Shown piece by piece: positions 28,201 through 43,200 of a stretch of 64,000 nucleotides of DNA; the first letter of the stretch is position 1, and the number at the start of each line of letters is the position of its first letter. Origin of the DNA: Tridacna crocea (Eukaryota; Mollusca; Bivalvia; Cardiida; Cardiidae); NCBI GenBank assembly GCA_943736015.1, contig OX031059.1, positions 20,702,501 to 20,766,500 on the forward strand, read 5' to 3'. The notes below the pieces were generated by a model. The model worked only from the letters and a program-made list of their open reading frames with translations, had not been told where the DNA came from and searched no databases. The position numbers were made by a program, and so were the translations under genes.

Positions 28201-31200
28201 GAACCTGAGGGTAACTCAAAATGTGTCTGCTTGGTACAGGTACCTTTTAACATATCTATTTATCTTCTCTTGGAACTCGATATATGCTTGCTTAATTAAT
28301 ACCTTTAGCTTGCTCAAAAAGGGTGGCAACTGAAATAAGTTTTACTGTATTTTAACAAACTTCATAATGATTAAGCATCCTTACTTGGACATGGATCAGT
28401 ATTACAATCCCTGGTCTCATTGAAGTCCCCTTCACAGTCGGCACCATCGTGAAATGGACCTTCACATGTACGGTATCTGTCCTGTGTGCCCGTGTTACAC
28501 GTGACAGTACAGTCGGTCCAATTTGTCCATGGGTTCCACACACCATCAACTTAAATTATAAATTTTATTGTTAATACAACAGGAATAAAACGTGAAATAG
28601 CAATCGGTCAAATTCGACCAAACATTCTTAACGTTATTATCGTTCATTTTCCATAGATCAGATGCAAACTAATTAGAATATACATTTAGAGTATGCCTTT
28701 TTGACACAGATAGACTCTGTACCGTGAGCTTCCAAGGCAACAGGCTATGTCGGAAAATTAAGTATAAGGACACAAGTTCGTTTCTACGACCTTAAATAAG
28801 AAAAGGACGGGTTTTAATGACAAGAAATGTGTGTCAACACTTTACTAGAAAATTAAGAGTTGTTCATGGTGTAATCACCTGCAAACAACCTCTTAAATGT
28901 GACTAAAACGATGAAACCTGTCTCTGAACGAGTAGGAAACTTTGTTGAAAAACAGAAATGTTTCCAAAAGACCTTTTTTTGCAGAAGTTCGTTAGAACTC
29001 TGAATTAGGTGGTATAGTTATTTAAGTTGTGGTCTGTTAAGAAATCGTTTTTGTTTTGAACAATCCCAAATCAAGGCTGAGTAAAACTTCATTTAGCTAA
29101 ACCCGTCTAAATTTATGTGCCTACCAATTCTGCCTATAGGAAATTTGGTAAAAAAAAAAATTACGTTTTCCTGAACTGCTTTGACTAGACCGTTGGAAAG
29201 TAGCTCAATTGGAAAGAAGATTTCACAGATATGGCATGTCTTCTTTTAAATAAGTGAAAGTTTTGCTTTCGATCAGGATAACTTCGATTCGCACACTAAG
29301 TTATTTCAAGAATAAGATGTTCTGAAACAAAAGATTTGAGCAATAATCGTAAAATGCACATTTTTCATTGTTCGACACTTCCAGCAAATGCCCTGGACCG
29401 TTTCCTTAACAACAAATTTGAGACTGTCGCAAATCTGAGACATCTGCAGACGACAACTTCAAAAATTGAGAAGCTTAATTTCTGTGTTAGGAAAGAAGAC
29501 ATTGTATGCGGTAAACATTTCTCCTTTTATCAGACTAAATGCCTTCTCTTATAGGGTCGTTAAAACGCGAGATTGTGTAGCAAAGGAATAAAAGAAATTA
29601 ACGCCTTTGCTTCTGTACGAGGATTTAAACACCTTGATACGGGTGTGTTTACTCTATATAAATATTCAAAATATAGAAATTCAAAATTCATGGTTTTGTT
29701 TTCATTATTTTTGTACTAGGATGGAACAATTTGTCTTTTAAAAAGTGCCTCACATCTATTATCTTTCACCCGGTAGTTCTTTTGTGAAACTGAATAATGA
29801 AATAATGCCATTCAATATTTTAGCGCACATAATAGTACCCAGTAGGTAAAGATAGGAGTCTAGCACGTTTTAATGTTATGAAAACTGAAGAAAAAAAACA
29901 TAACAAAAACCTATTATGTAGTGTAGAATGTCGATTAACTATGTGCTGAGTAAATTTTACATATACGTATATATATATTAACAAGACTATACACGTGAAA
30001 AAAATATTCATATACATGTATACATATAATATATATATTGCCTTTTAATTTACCTGAAACAACAGAACAACACTTTCATTTCAATCCTATTTCTTTTGGG
30101 TCTACATAGATCTAATTGTACACAAAATTTGGTCTAAATTTTAGAAAAAAAATCAATCAATTTTAAAAATATGGTTTCAAGTTGACGCGACACGTCGTTA
30201 ACACATTTTTGCCACATAATTCTATTAAAATTGTATTTGATTCAGCCAGAAGTTTCTGCTTTGCTGCTATATAGTACATGAAAGGTTTGCTCTTGTTTCA
30301 TCAAAAAATGACTGACACGAGGATAAAGGCCGCTGAAATGAAAAAAAGGATACTCTAAAACTGATATAATTGAGATATAGTTATTCTTACGCACCAAATG
30401 CAAAGCTGAAATACAAGCGCATCTAGTAGGATTCAAACCTTTGCGGACAATTATCCTCGTTTTTCTAGGGCTCAAAGACCAATACCATAACCACTGAGCC
30501 AAAGAGATATCTTCCCAAGGCAGATGTTAGGTATCGTAAATAAATCGGGTTGAAGTCATGCATGAAGGAGTGGTCTCCCGTAATATTATACTTAAATTAT
30601 GTTTTAACTGAATATTCTGACAGTCATTTTTCAGGGTTTATTATCTGCTGAGTGTTGTTGGATCAAAGAAGATAAGGATCAACAATAGACTTGAGGACAA
30701 AGACTGCAGATTTACTGCGATATATTTACTAGAAAAAAAGTATACTGAACCAAATTCGCTGTCAAAATTTGATATTGACACAAGATACACTTTCATGAAA
30801 TGTATAAATCTAGCATGTGCTCGTAAATAATTGATCCAACTAAAATCGAACTTCTCATGCCTACTATGAGGTCCTGAAGCAAATAACGACTCGAACCGTC
30901 ATAACACTAATTATATTCACCCGATGAAATATGTTTTGATCTTTCACCATAAAAAAATAAATATCTTCTGTTTAGTTAGTTCATTCATTTAACTTGAAGC
31001 TAATTCCTGGTCAGTCAGGGCATTTTTACAACTGATGATAATTTGGGTCAAATACTAGAAAGACAATATGGTGTGAAATCTCGAACATTTCAGTAAAACG
31101 ATTCGAAATTTCAAAAAAAGGATTTAACAGTAAGCATTCCGCTTCTGAAAAAAAGTCCATGGATTATAAATTTTTAGTAGCACGGCGATAAGTGAAAGAA

Positions 31201-34200
31201 TAACTTCATTTCCTGTCAAAATTTTACTTTTGCGCTTGATTTCATGAAACAAACTACAATCACTTATCACAATACTTACTGGGACAGTTATGTTCATTGC
31301 ATGCTTTGAATTCCTCACTTTCCCCTTCACATATTTCACCACCGTGTTCTGGTTGGTTACATAAGCGAGAGCGAACTGTATATCCACCACCGCAGCTAAC
31401 ATTACAGGCACCCCAAGCCTGCCATGGGGCCCATTCTCCATCCACTACAAATTGAAAAAAGATATTCTGTCAAATGATCGCCTCAAAGATTTGAAACATT
31501 TTATTTTTATTTGCAATAAACGTTCTCTTAACGTTTACAGTCTTAAAGGACATGACTACATATTTCCTGAAAATGTTTTGTTATGTCAAAAAGAAATCCA
31601 CATATAGAAAGTAAGTGTTTGAAACCTTGTTGTAATATACATAGAATCTGCAAGGTGTGGTTGTATATCACAAGTGTAATCATGGAACTGTTTAACCCCG
31701 TGGCAATAAAATTGAAAATAATCAAGTGACCACAAGATAATGCGCAACACTAAGTTTAACAGAGCCTTAAGGTTCCAGAAACAAAAGGCGCCAACTTTTA
31801 CCAAAAAGCACAATGTCACTTTGAATTCCTTAGGAAATGATTAAAACACATGAAAAATAACACCCTAATGTTCAATATTTCGGCTACTGCCTTTTTCAAG
31901 AGTTAGAAACACTTTATCCTTCTAGAACATTTTTAGTACGTATAATGCAGCCATATTGTTATATTAATTAGTGTAACAATGTGGCTGCCTGATACACGCT
32001 TAAAAAAGAGTGTTATTTTTCATAGTGTTTTACCAAACAAGTTTAAAAAGATTATTTGATCCAAATTTGCAGTATTCCGCACACTGTTTACATGTGCCAT
32101 GTTCAAATTCAAATGGCATTTAGTCCTGCAGGCGGTTTATAGAGGCTCTTTTCACTTCAAATGTAATATCACTTTTAGAGGCTACTAGTATCTTTGTTAT
32201 TTGATTTTTTGAACCATTAAAAAAAAAGAGAACTTTCCTAACCATGGGGAGTCTTCTATGCCTCATGGTTTACAACGGTCTCGGTCCGTATTCGCAAACC
32301 ATTCTAATAAACGTTACTAAACTTATTCTCCAAGAACTTTTAACTTTGAAACGAAGACAACTTTGGTATGCTAAACCAAATGGTTTAGAAACTGTGTTGC
32401 TGTTAAGTTCAGAAAATTCTGGTGAATAAGACCAAGAATTTTTAAAGGGATGGTTGTTTTGACACTGATAGTTCTTTAACGAAAAAGCGTGTATTATATC
32501 GGAGAAAGAATCATCATCTGTCACATTAGTTCACGCCGACAAAGTTTGGACGTACCTGGACAGGCGATCGTGTTGCAAGAACCCCATTCAATTCTATCCC
32601 CAACACAGTCCTTTCCGTCGAAGTAAGGCCCATAACATGTTCTAGTCCGGAACTGGTAGCCTCCTCCACAAGATGCATTACACGTATTCCACGAAGACCA
32701 ATCGTCCCACACGCCATCGACTGAAAATCATCCAGGCACCAACATTTCACGTTACAATAAGAAGGACCTTTGATCCATAGGTGACTTTTAAAATCGTGTG
32801 TTGTCCATCGCTGCACCCGATTATTTGGATCCAACTAAACAGGGTCATGGGCAATAAGGAGGACTTATAGGGTTTTCACTTCTATAAAGTGTACTTTGGT
32901 ACATGTGATTGAGCAGTTAATAAATGGTGGAGAGACTACACTATATTGTTTCAATGACTGAACACTGTATAATTGTTAGGATACCTTTGGAAACTCGTAC
33001 AGGAGTTGGCAAACATGAATTGCGATATTAAAATCAATCAATTATCAAAACAGTAAGAGCAACGATGATTTAATACAATGCACATAAAAAGCACAAGACA
33101 AAATGAGTTTATAAAAACGCAATCAGCCGTTTTTGCCGTGCAGTTTACTAAACAGAAAACAAGTTATCAATTGAATCTACATTAGTTAGTCATGTTGAAA
33201 CAATATAGGGTGTTTGCAGTGTACCGTGGTTACATCATCTAGAAGGTTATGGCTTACTACAAAGTACAGTGTTAAAGTTTCATCTATTTTGATGTAAGAT
33301 AGCATCTAGATCTACTAACTCCGATACAAGATCATGCACTATATTTAGTTATAAGCTACTTTGATGTTATAACCAGGGTTAAAAACAAATGCTTGTGGCG
33401 CAGTTACTAGTACTATTGGTAGCATAGGCACCAAAACGTGTAAACATAATCAAGTATGTATTTTTTCTTTCTTGACTTTTTGAAACAAATGTCTACACAA
33501 TTTGAATACGACGTTGTTTGTTTCTAAGACCATTGCAATGGAAACAAGCTGTGTCAGTGAAGATGATTAAGTCATACAACATTTGTTTTTAACCACATCT
33601 TTAGGCAAAAAAAAATTGAAGTGTAATTATGATATTGTTTTCTAGCAAATTCTAACATTTAACAAAGCACGGGTTTCCATTGCATCCCCGTCAGACACAC
33701 ACTTGTAAACAAAAAATCATGAATTGAAGAAGATTAAGTAGTCGATGAAATATAAGCTTTTTATGATATCTTTTCAGGATTTGCATGTTTCAAAAGCGAC
33801 AATATCAGTTCGGATACGTATTCATTTTACTTATCAAAAAGCATTCTTGCTATGTTGAAGTAACATAGTTTTTGATTTTTCGTACGAACTTTTCAAAGAC
33901 CTTCGTCAGTTAAGTCTTACAACGTGGAACTTGTAGCCCTGGTAAAGATTCCAAAGAAATCTGATATCGTCATATATGTAAGCAGACTAATCTAAACTTT
34001 AACAAAATATATTTTATTCTAGAGCTCAGATGATTCTCGAAATAATTCGTTTAAAAAATCTATGACAATGAAACCATAATTACACTTCAAAAGGTGATGC
34101 CTGCTCGACTAATCACACAAAGCTTCTACATCGTTAGGCTATGTTGATAAAACTATAAAACAAGTCAACATACCTGGACAAGGGTGCGTGTTACATTCCA

Positions 34201-37200
34201 TTCTGTCTTCAGCAGAGCCATCGCACGGACTCCCACCGAAATACGGTCCGTCACATTGACGAGTACGTAACCTTGTACCGCCTCCGCAAGTTACATTACA
34301 GGAAAGCCAAGATTGCCAGCTGTCCCAAACACCATCGACTACAATTTTATAACAGTCAAGTACTCATAACAGTGTCAATGTAGGCCAATGTTAATGGTTT
34401 AGCATCATGATGGGATATTGCAAGCTTCAAAGCTAAATAGACCTCGAAAAATGTTAAACTGTACGAAAAGGAAAAACAATTACATTTTGTGCTTTAAATA
34501 TATTTTGTTGTGTCTCGAAGGGTGATGATTTGAGATGTAAATCAATGAATTCTTTGGTTGTTACCGTAATACTAACTGTATCGACCTTTTCGATAATAGC
34601 TTCCAAAATTAATCATGTAGACTGAAACAAGCAAATGTAAAGTAAATGGAAGAAATAAACAGTGTGATAAAGACTAACCAGGACATTCCTCGGTGACACA
34701 AACCGCTTCCTCTTCATAACTTCCAGAACAGTTTTTGCCGTTAAAGTAAGGACCGTAACAGGTCCTTTGGCGGTATTTGGTTCCGTTAGCACATGTCACT
34801 GAGCAATCACTCCACGTTGACCAATCGGTAAATACACCATCAACTACAATAATAAGAAGCATGGAAACGTTTTTTTTTTTTTTTTTTTAATTCTAAACTT
34901 TTTTACTTTGAAACCATCTTTAGACAGCAACATTCATGTGCCTCAAACCCTCCAATACACCATCAACTACAATAATAATAAGCATGGAAACGTCTGTTGG
35001 TTTTTTCTCTTTTTTTTTTTAATTCTAATCTTTTTGACATTGAAACCATCTTTAGACAGCAACATTCATGTGCCTCAAACCTTCCAATGTGTACCATCAA
35101 CTACAATAATAAGAAGCATGGAAACGTCTGTTGTTTCTTTACCAGTTGACAAAATTCTAACCTTTTTGACATTGAAACCATCTTTAGACAGCATATTCAT
35201 GTGCCTTAAACCCTTGAATTTATCTTTGATAGGCTAGAAAACATTGTGGGAATACTGAGCAGCCAGGAAGTTCTTCATTTTTTCCAAAGTGATTTCAATA
35301 ACCGTTTTTCCTAGTTTCAACCAGGCTTATTTGGCACTACACTAATTAGCTTATTAAGTACGCTAACGCTCTCTTACTTTATATACAGGGGTTGATGTTA
35401 GTGTTTGTCAATAAAATTATGATAAATTTAATAGGAAATCATAGGATATAATGACATAAAGGTAATGTTCATTACAGTTGCAAAGCCTTTGTCTTCTCTT
35501 CTGGAAATATTCTTTATAAAGGAAAGTGTGCCTTTTCGAACGAATGTAACTTGTTAAGACAGTAGAAAAACTATTTTTTCCGCATTTTGGTGTAAAAAGC
35601 ACAAATAGGAGAGGTTCCAGATGGCATTATGCAAATTATATTAAAATTATGATTTAGCTTTACAAAAAAAAAAGTTTTCACTTGTATAAACAGAAAACCG
35701 TGACAATTTCATATACGATAGCAATTCTTCCCTTACTTGGACAGTTATGCTCGTTACACTTCTCGGCTTCTTCTGAAGGGCCCATGCAAGCTGCTCCTCC
35801 GTGTAGAGGATCGTTACATTCACGGGTTCTGTTGCGCAAGCCTCCACCGCAGGAAACACTACATTCATCCCATTCTGTCCAGTAATTCCATGTTCCGTCA
35901 ACTAAACATTAAAAAGGCAAGTCTTATCCTACAAGACTGAGCTTAAGTTTCAAGTCAACATTACTGTTTATTTCATTATTTTGACTATCATAATTTTAGT
36001 AGTACGTCGCTATTCATTTAAGTATACCAGTTGATCATTTTTACTCTTTATTAAATGTCAATACTCATGTCAATATTTTGTGAATTATACTTTGAACATA
36101 AGTCAATATTTATTGTTTCTAATACATTATAATTCTGAACTGCATGTTACCATTTACATCATTTTTATTGACCATTATAGTTTTAAATTGTACGACATTA
36201 TTTATGTCATCGTTCTTTGAACATTATAATAAAAAATTAAAAATTGTGTGTCAATACTATAAGTACATCAGTTTTATGCTTTACCTGAATTGCTCCTAAA
36301 CATACGAACATTTCTTCTGGTCGGTATTTTTTATCGACCAACATTGAAAGGCCGATATTACGAAGGGCAAATGAAACTAAGACATCAAACTCGCCCAGTT
36401 TGAACGCTGACTTCACAAAAATGAACTGAGCTTATATATCTATCAAATTATCCAATACACTTTGAGTCGTTAATCTCATCTGAATTCGTTGAAAGGAGGT
36501 GCTTTCATTTTATTGAGAAATAAAAATAGATTTACCTGGACATGAAAATGCATTGCATGTTTCAACTTCATCTGCATCCCCGGGACAATCTGCTCCGCCA
36601 TAGAAAGGTCCATAACATACTCTGCTTCTGTTTCTGTTGCCATATCCACAAGTATGCGAGCAGTCTGTCCATGTTGACCAGTCGCCCCAAACTCCATCAA
36701 CTTAGATAAGATACATAACAATTTATTCCATAGATACTCATTTATACGCATTGCTTGTAGGAGCCTTTGGAAAACAATGTGGCAGAAGGTGAAATTGCTC
36801 GTCACGAGCGATTTCACCTTTTGCCACAATGTTTTCTACACTATCAAAAGGTGTCATATACACATAAGAAACGGCTTCATCCTTGATGTTATTTAGGGTC
36901 AATTAGAGATACCATAGAAATGCCTTATGGGGTGAAGCGTTAAAGAACATTGTCGGTTTATTTCAAAAACCTCGTAACTACAGTTTGAAACAAACTGTAG
37001 TTACGAGGTTTTTCAAGTAAACCGACGATATTATGTATTTGTTGTAAATATCTATGTAATCTTACACTATTGTGAGTGTTCGGCATAACAAGGTTTGTCC
37101 ACTGATGTTTATTTCCCGAAATTAATTATGGTAGACACTAATATAATATTATAGTTATCTTGCATCGAGTCAGGTTTATAGGATATTCGGTAGATATAAT

Positions 37201-40200
37201 TCACATTTCAATAATCTTTTCAATTTTCTTTGCTCGCAAATAATTTTATTATTGTATGTTGTCGTAGAAGCGAAAACTAAGGATAAATAGCTTAACAATT
37301 AATGATCAATAGATTTGGTTTAATTTTGTGCAAAACACTTGCGAAAGAATCTCTTCGAAACCATGAAACAATTTTAGAATGGCCCTAAACATTAAACAAA
37401 GACAAAAAATGCTTAATTTGAATTATTTTAAAAGATTTTGTGTAATGGTCGTCAGAGAATCTTCAGTAAGTATCCTTTTCAGGCTAATGAAAGTCAAACT
37501 GTTTTAAAGTACATATCACCTGCCACAAGAAAATTATTTTTCGTACCTGGACACATTTTGGGAAAGCAGCCTTCAATATCCTCTTCCGGTCCCATGCAGG
37601 CAGCTCCACCATAAAATGGCCCCGTGCAGACCCTCGATCTGCTCCTAGTTCCATTTGCACAAGTGACATCACATTCTGACCATAAGCTCCAATCCTCCCA
37701 GACGCCATCGACTAGATAAGCACACATAAATCTTGCACCATTTATATTCTGGTTTTACTTTTAATTTCTAACTTAGAGGTCCTTAATTCTCTTTCCTTCC
37801 CCTTTCTGTGCTTTATCCAAAGTTTAAAGCCCCTTTTGCTTAACTCTATTAAAACAACTCTATATAAAATATTTAATATCCAATGTAACGATATACTTAT
37901 ACAAAAGAACTAATGGCTCCTCGCCACAGGGCGTAATGTCGAAGGACGAAGATAAAAATAAACACAACAACAACACAAAGTACTACTACTACTACGACTA
38001 CTACTACATGTGATATGACGGACTATAACCCCTATGTGCGTTTATGGTCCCCATCTTTTGAATTTGCTGTTTGTTCTTCTAAGATATCTTGCCTGCATCG
38101 TAATCTAACTAGTGATTAAGTGTGAGCAAGAATGTGTGACTATTTAACACAGTGCTCGTTTTATTCGTTCATGCATTATTACTTAAAACATTTTAGTGCC
38201 TAATATATGGTCCATGCTCTGTAAAAAAGGGGGCTTAATGCATCTCCGAGATGCATAACTACTAAACAAAACATCACATCATTAGGGATACATTATTCTA
38301 CTTAGTTTTACAACCGGAGTGATCTGATAGTATAATGATCCTTTGATGTGCAGAAAATTTATCATTAGCAAAATGTTTCGGCCCAGGCTGACATAGGTCG
38401 ATACTTTTTGCAGATACATCAAACCCCCTTTCCAAGAGCATGGCTCGATTATAAATCTGACTTCTTCCGACCGCTGACAATACGATTCTCTGAAAGTCAG
38501 AGACATTTAAAACTAATAGGATTGACTGAGAAAGGCACGATATAGATTCATGTTTAGACCGCACGTTTTGTGCAAAAATCCTGTTTTCTCCAGTACCACT
38601 GAAAAAGTTAATCCTTTACCTAATAATGCTTGGTTGTTACGACCCAGAGAAAGAAGTCTTCTGAAAACATTATAGGAAAAGGAGAAAATGCTGGTAACCA
38701 GCAGTTTTTTCTTTTTCCAACGATGTTTAATACTCTTTTAAAGTTCCATTTTTTAAGTCACATTTATTTTGTCGTCTGCAAATACTTTCAATAACTTCAA
38801 GTCTAAAATTTGGTAAAGTGTAAGTGAATCCTTAACCGGGATGGTAAATTTTACAGCAAGGAGGAAGAAGGCTTTTTCCAAAAAAAAAAAGTGGGGGGGA
38901 GGAAAGGAAATGAACGAAATGCTGCTCGCCATCTTTATCAACCATCGATCTGGACGATTCTATTTTTGTGAATAATAAAACTACATGTACATTTGCAATT
39001 CTCTGTCTTGGCGTACTTTTTATTCATGAGAAGTTTCGAAAAAAAAAATTCTTACAGACGCTCACAAGCATCAAGCCTCTTGAATGATCAACTTCCGGTT
39101 TACAAAACGAAAAGTACATCTAGTAAAAAGAAAAATAAAAAGGATACAAAGTGCGGAGACGTCTTTATTGCATGCACAGGACAAAAAGTAAGGAAAGTAA
39201 ATAACAACAACACCGACATGCTTAAAAGTACAGTAACAGCGCTGGTAAATAGGTAACTACCACAGCAAGGTCCTGGCAATAATTCAGATGCATACGCTTT
39301 GTGTTTAATCATTCTTTAGGTGTTTGTAATCGCCCTTTGCCTGTTTTTGTTCCCCCCCCCCCGAAAAGAAAATGAGCAGGAATAAATTCAAAAAGAAAAT
39401 AGAAAGCTATTCATATTCATTTTTCTGATTAGGTATTACTGAGTCAGCCATATTTTAGAAAAAAAGGTTTAATCGTTCACTAAGTTAAAATCACATAAAC
39501 TTGAAGCTTTCATGGATAAAGGAGAAAAAAACTCGTCTGTCCTGCAACTATTGTTATTTGTTTTTCTTACGGCTACGTCCAAGTGAAGAAAATTAAGCAT
39601 GACCACCTTTGTCAGGCTACATCCAGCTGGCCAAAACTAGGAAAAATTGCAAATCATACAAGAGCAATACATCTTCATTCTGACATCTTATGGTATTTCA
39701 AGAGTTATGTAGAATATCTGTCGTTAAATGAAATGCTATGTGAAGTAACATAAACATGCTACAGTGAACTTCAAAATTAAACTACAAATACAAAATGGCA
39801 CATTTCAGGATCTTGATTTTATCTTGTGGTTCACCCCATCACCATTTACATTATTTCCTAAAACTGTCTATGTAAACTGTATGGTAAACTGTGACAATTA
39901 AATATGTTCAAACTAAACAAGGTGATTTGTTGTAATAAACGTCTGGTCAGGTGATCTGTGACTCATGCAGTGCATCAAACCTGTGAATATAAATACGGTA
40001 GAAATATGATTATCTGTCCTGAGTGAACAACAAATTGTAGGTGCAGATTAAGATGCAAAGGCATTGATTTTATTTAAATGTTCACAAGAAATAACCATGT
40101 GCACTTCACAGACTAACGGATGAGCAGTGTACAGGCTGATTAGACTACTGTACTACCGAAAACTTTCGTTTTGTAGGTAAACAAATATGCTTTGTAAATG

Positions 40201-43200
40201 GGCATTCGGACATTTGTGCAAAGTGTCGTCACGGATCAACCTCTGCAGTCCGTGCAGGCTAATCAAAACGTCACTTTCGTTTATATGTAATTTTCTATTT
40301 TGCGAAAGTCTTTTGAAGCACAAAATGTATTCATTATACTGCAAAGAAATTTCTCATGATCTGATTGGTTAACATGCCGGGAAAAAAAAAACATGTAAAG
40401 CCAGTTTCCCTTTTGAGTGAAACATCACTACACTTGCAACACAACATCCAAAATGTCGGCGTCGATCAATCACCAGACTGCACGTTTATGTACCAAACTG
40501 CACGATATCATTGAATTGGGGCACACAGAAGGGAATTTCTATTTCGTCAGCATACTCAATTCGTGAAATTATAAAACAGGAAAATTTCGCTTAATGCGCT
40601 TTGAAAGGGTAAAGCTTTGCAGTATAATGAATTCGTTGTACGGTCAGGTGGCAGGGGACTTGGAAACTTGTTCACGGCTGTGGTGAATCATTCAGGTTTA
40701 ACAATGGGCATATAAGTTTCATGTAGTTTATTTTCCATGTTAACTCTTTCCCTACTGCACACGACACATCACTCCTTAGTGGGCAATGTAGATCAAGATC
40801 AGACTGCACAGAAGGTGCAGTCTGATTTCTTATCTACACTATCCACTCTTCTTTACTAGCTCGTGACCAAACTGTGTCTTCATCTTGCTGTGTAACTATA
40901 CTTGCTGCCATTGAAAATATGTAGTTTATTTATATGGTAGTGAAAGACTGAAGACTTAAATAGTACATCACGGATCTCTGCGTTCATTATTTCTACTTTA
41001 CGCAGGAGTAATTCTGGAATTGTACTACACAGAGTGGGAGTTCCTACCTTACACAACAATGTTGGAGTTTCCTAAAGATTCCTACTTTGTGTACAAGGGT
41101 GCACAAAATGTCCAAACAGAGTAACCTCCCTTAATTTTCAAAATGCAACAAATTGTTATAAAGCATTTTTACCAAAAATAGATAAATAATAGATAGTAGA
41201 AAATAGATAAGAAATTATGTTTCTATATATATAAAGATAAAATGAAATGAACCATGCTCTCTAAATAAGGAGCTTAATGCATTTGCGAAAAGTATCGATT
41301 CAGGTCAGCCTGCGCAGTCCGCGCAGGCTGACCTGAACCGATGCTTTTCGCTATTGGTCACTTTTCTCATTATTCATTAAAATGTTGCGAAAAACGGATT
41401 TTAGGCATGCATAATTGTGGCGCTGCATGTGCGGCGGCACTGTATTTTTATTCGCTTTTGAAAAGTACCTATGGAGGCAGCCATATTGTTAACCTTGCTT
41501 CCAGCGATTTCGTAACTAGGTGTTTTCGTTCCTAAGCCATTTCGTACCCAAGTTTACTTTTTTATTTTGATCATTTTGTACTCAATTCGATAATTTCGTA
41601 ACCACTTTGGTCATTTCATAACCTGTTTTTAATATCAATTCGGTAATTTAGAACCTAGTTTTACGACAACTGCTTTTGTATACATCTCAAACTGAAATTT
41701 GTTAAATTTCGCCGAAGAATGCTATAACTGTGTCCTATCTTTATTGTTTCTTTCTTTTTGATTTTTTTAGTTGCATTCTATAGATTATTTAGGGATTCTC
41801 AGTTCATTTCTCATCGAGTTCTGCATAAATTTGCTCTGGTCATTTTTGGAATGATGTAATGTCCCTTATTTCAGAAACAACTGATTTGCAGCGCCATTGA
41901 TGTTACACATCAATATTTTCTTGTTATAATATTGTAATTACTGACTCGGTATCATGCATCATGTAGATGCATTAAGCCCCTTTTTTACCAGAGCATGACT
42001 CAAAATAAAAAAAAGCTAGCCTAGGTAAACAAATGCAAGCGTCCTAGTCTCTCCAAGAACGCCACAGTACTTTACCTTTTACCCAAGAACAGAGTTTTAG
42101 ACTCGGCCAAACTCATAACATATGTATACAACAACAAAAGCAGAGACACAAATGACTGAATTTGCTGTTAAATTTGTTTTAAAAGCCGATTATGGATAAA
42201 GAACAAAGTGCTGCTTACCAGCATTTTCTCGTTTTACGGTCTGTATGGTAATTAAATTTTGATCTTGGATTGGTCAAGGTAAACTGTCGCGGTTGGGGGT
42301 TGGCTTAACTTTAACTATAAAGACTACACTACTGCTAGTTATAAAGCTATAGATACAAAATATACTAGGCAAAATTATATGTCAAACTCTCATACCTGTT
42401 CGTGATTAGTCTAATGCATACGTGATTGAATAAAAATGATACTAGTTAAGTGAAAACATTATTTAAAGAAACTTGGACATCGATCTAATTGTGTTACACT
42501 AAATGCGGATGGTCCTTGTTTTGTTATAAGGTTTTTTCATACAGAAAATAAACAAAGGCATTGTTCGGCTATGATCTTGATCTTCTTTGTATATAAAAAG
42601 GAAGTCTGGTGTTGATCTATAACGTCTACAAAAGCAAAGTTGTGAATAACGGCCGAATTCAATTTGTATATCGACAATGACTTCATGTAACCATATAACA
42701 CGAAGCAGACGGAGAATGACCATGAATGTCTGTGGAGAAATCAAGCCCGTTTTTTCTTTTTTTATTGATCCAAATTTATAAAGATATAATTTCATATTGG
42801 AATAATCATTTTGGGCACATTTTGGAATCGTGAAAAGTGTTTACTGCCAATGTTTGTATACGGTCTCTCAGTTCAGTAGCGAAAACCGTCTAAACAATGC
42901 CTTGTGGTGTCTGCAAATGTCGCATTCTTCCAAGATTGTCAATTTTTTAGAAAAAAAAGCCACCTTGGAAAAGATAGTACCCAGAATGCTCAAGGCAGAT
43001 AGGTCAGTTTTTGAAAAATCAGACCTAGTAGCAAATAATGACCCTTGTGGTGCATAAAAAGAAGATGAACATCTACAATACATCGACTTGATCCGTAATT
43101 TCCAAACAGACGCTGTACGTGCATGTAGTGCGAGAATTTTACAGAGAACTTACTTGGGCACATAGGTAGTTGGCAGTGTTTAAACTGGATGTCGTCCCCT

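Noticed and set aside
30242-30502. A tRNA gene on the minus strand
   Set aside because: Only A- and B-box-like words are kept. Arms do not pair into a cloverleaf, so it is called a SINE relic.
36476-36829. A 117-codon minus ORF across TSP1 repeat 5
   Set aside because: The wrong frame over the exon plus MITE sequence. The true frame has the TSP1 motif and correct splice phase.
42499-42795. A 98-codon minus ORF in the 5.4-kb intron
   Set aside because: No conserved domain, no splice logic and no cysteine pattern like the host gene.
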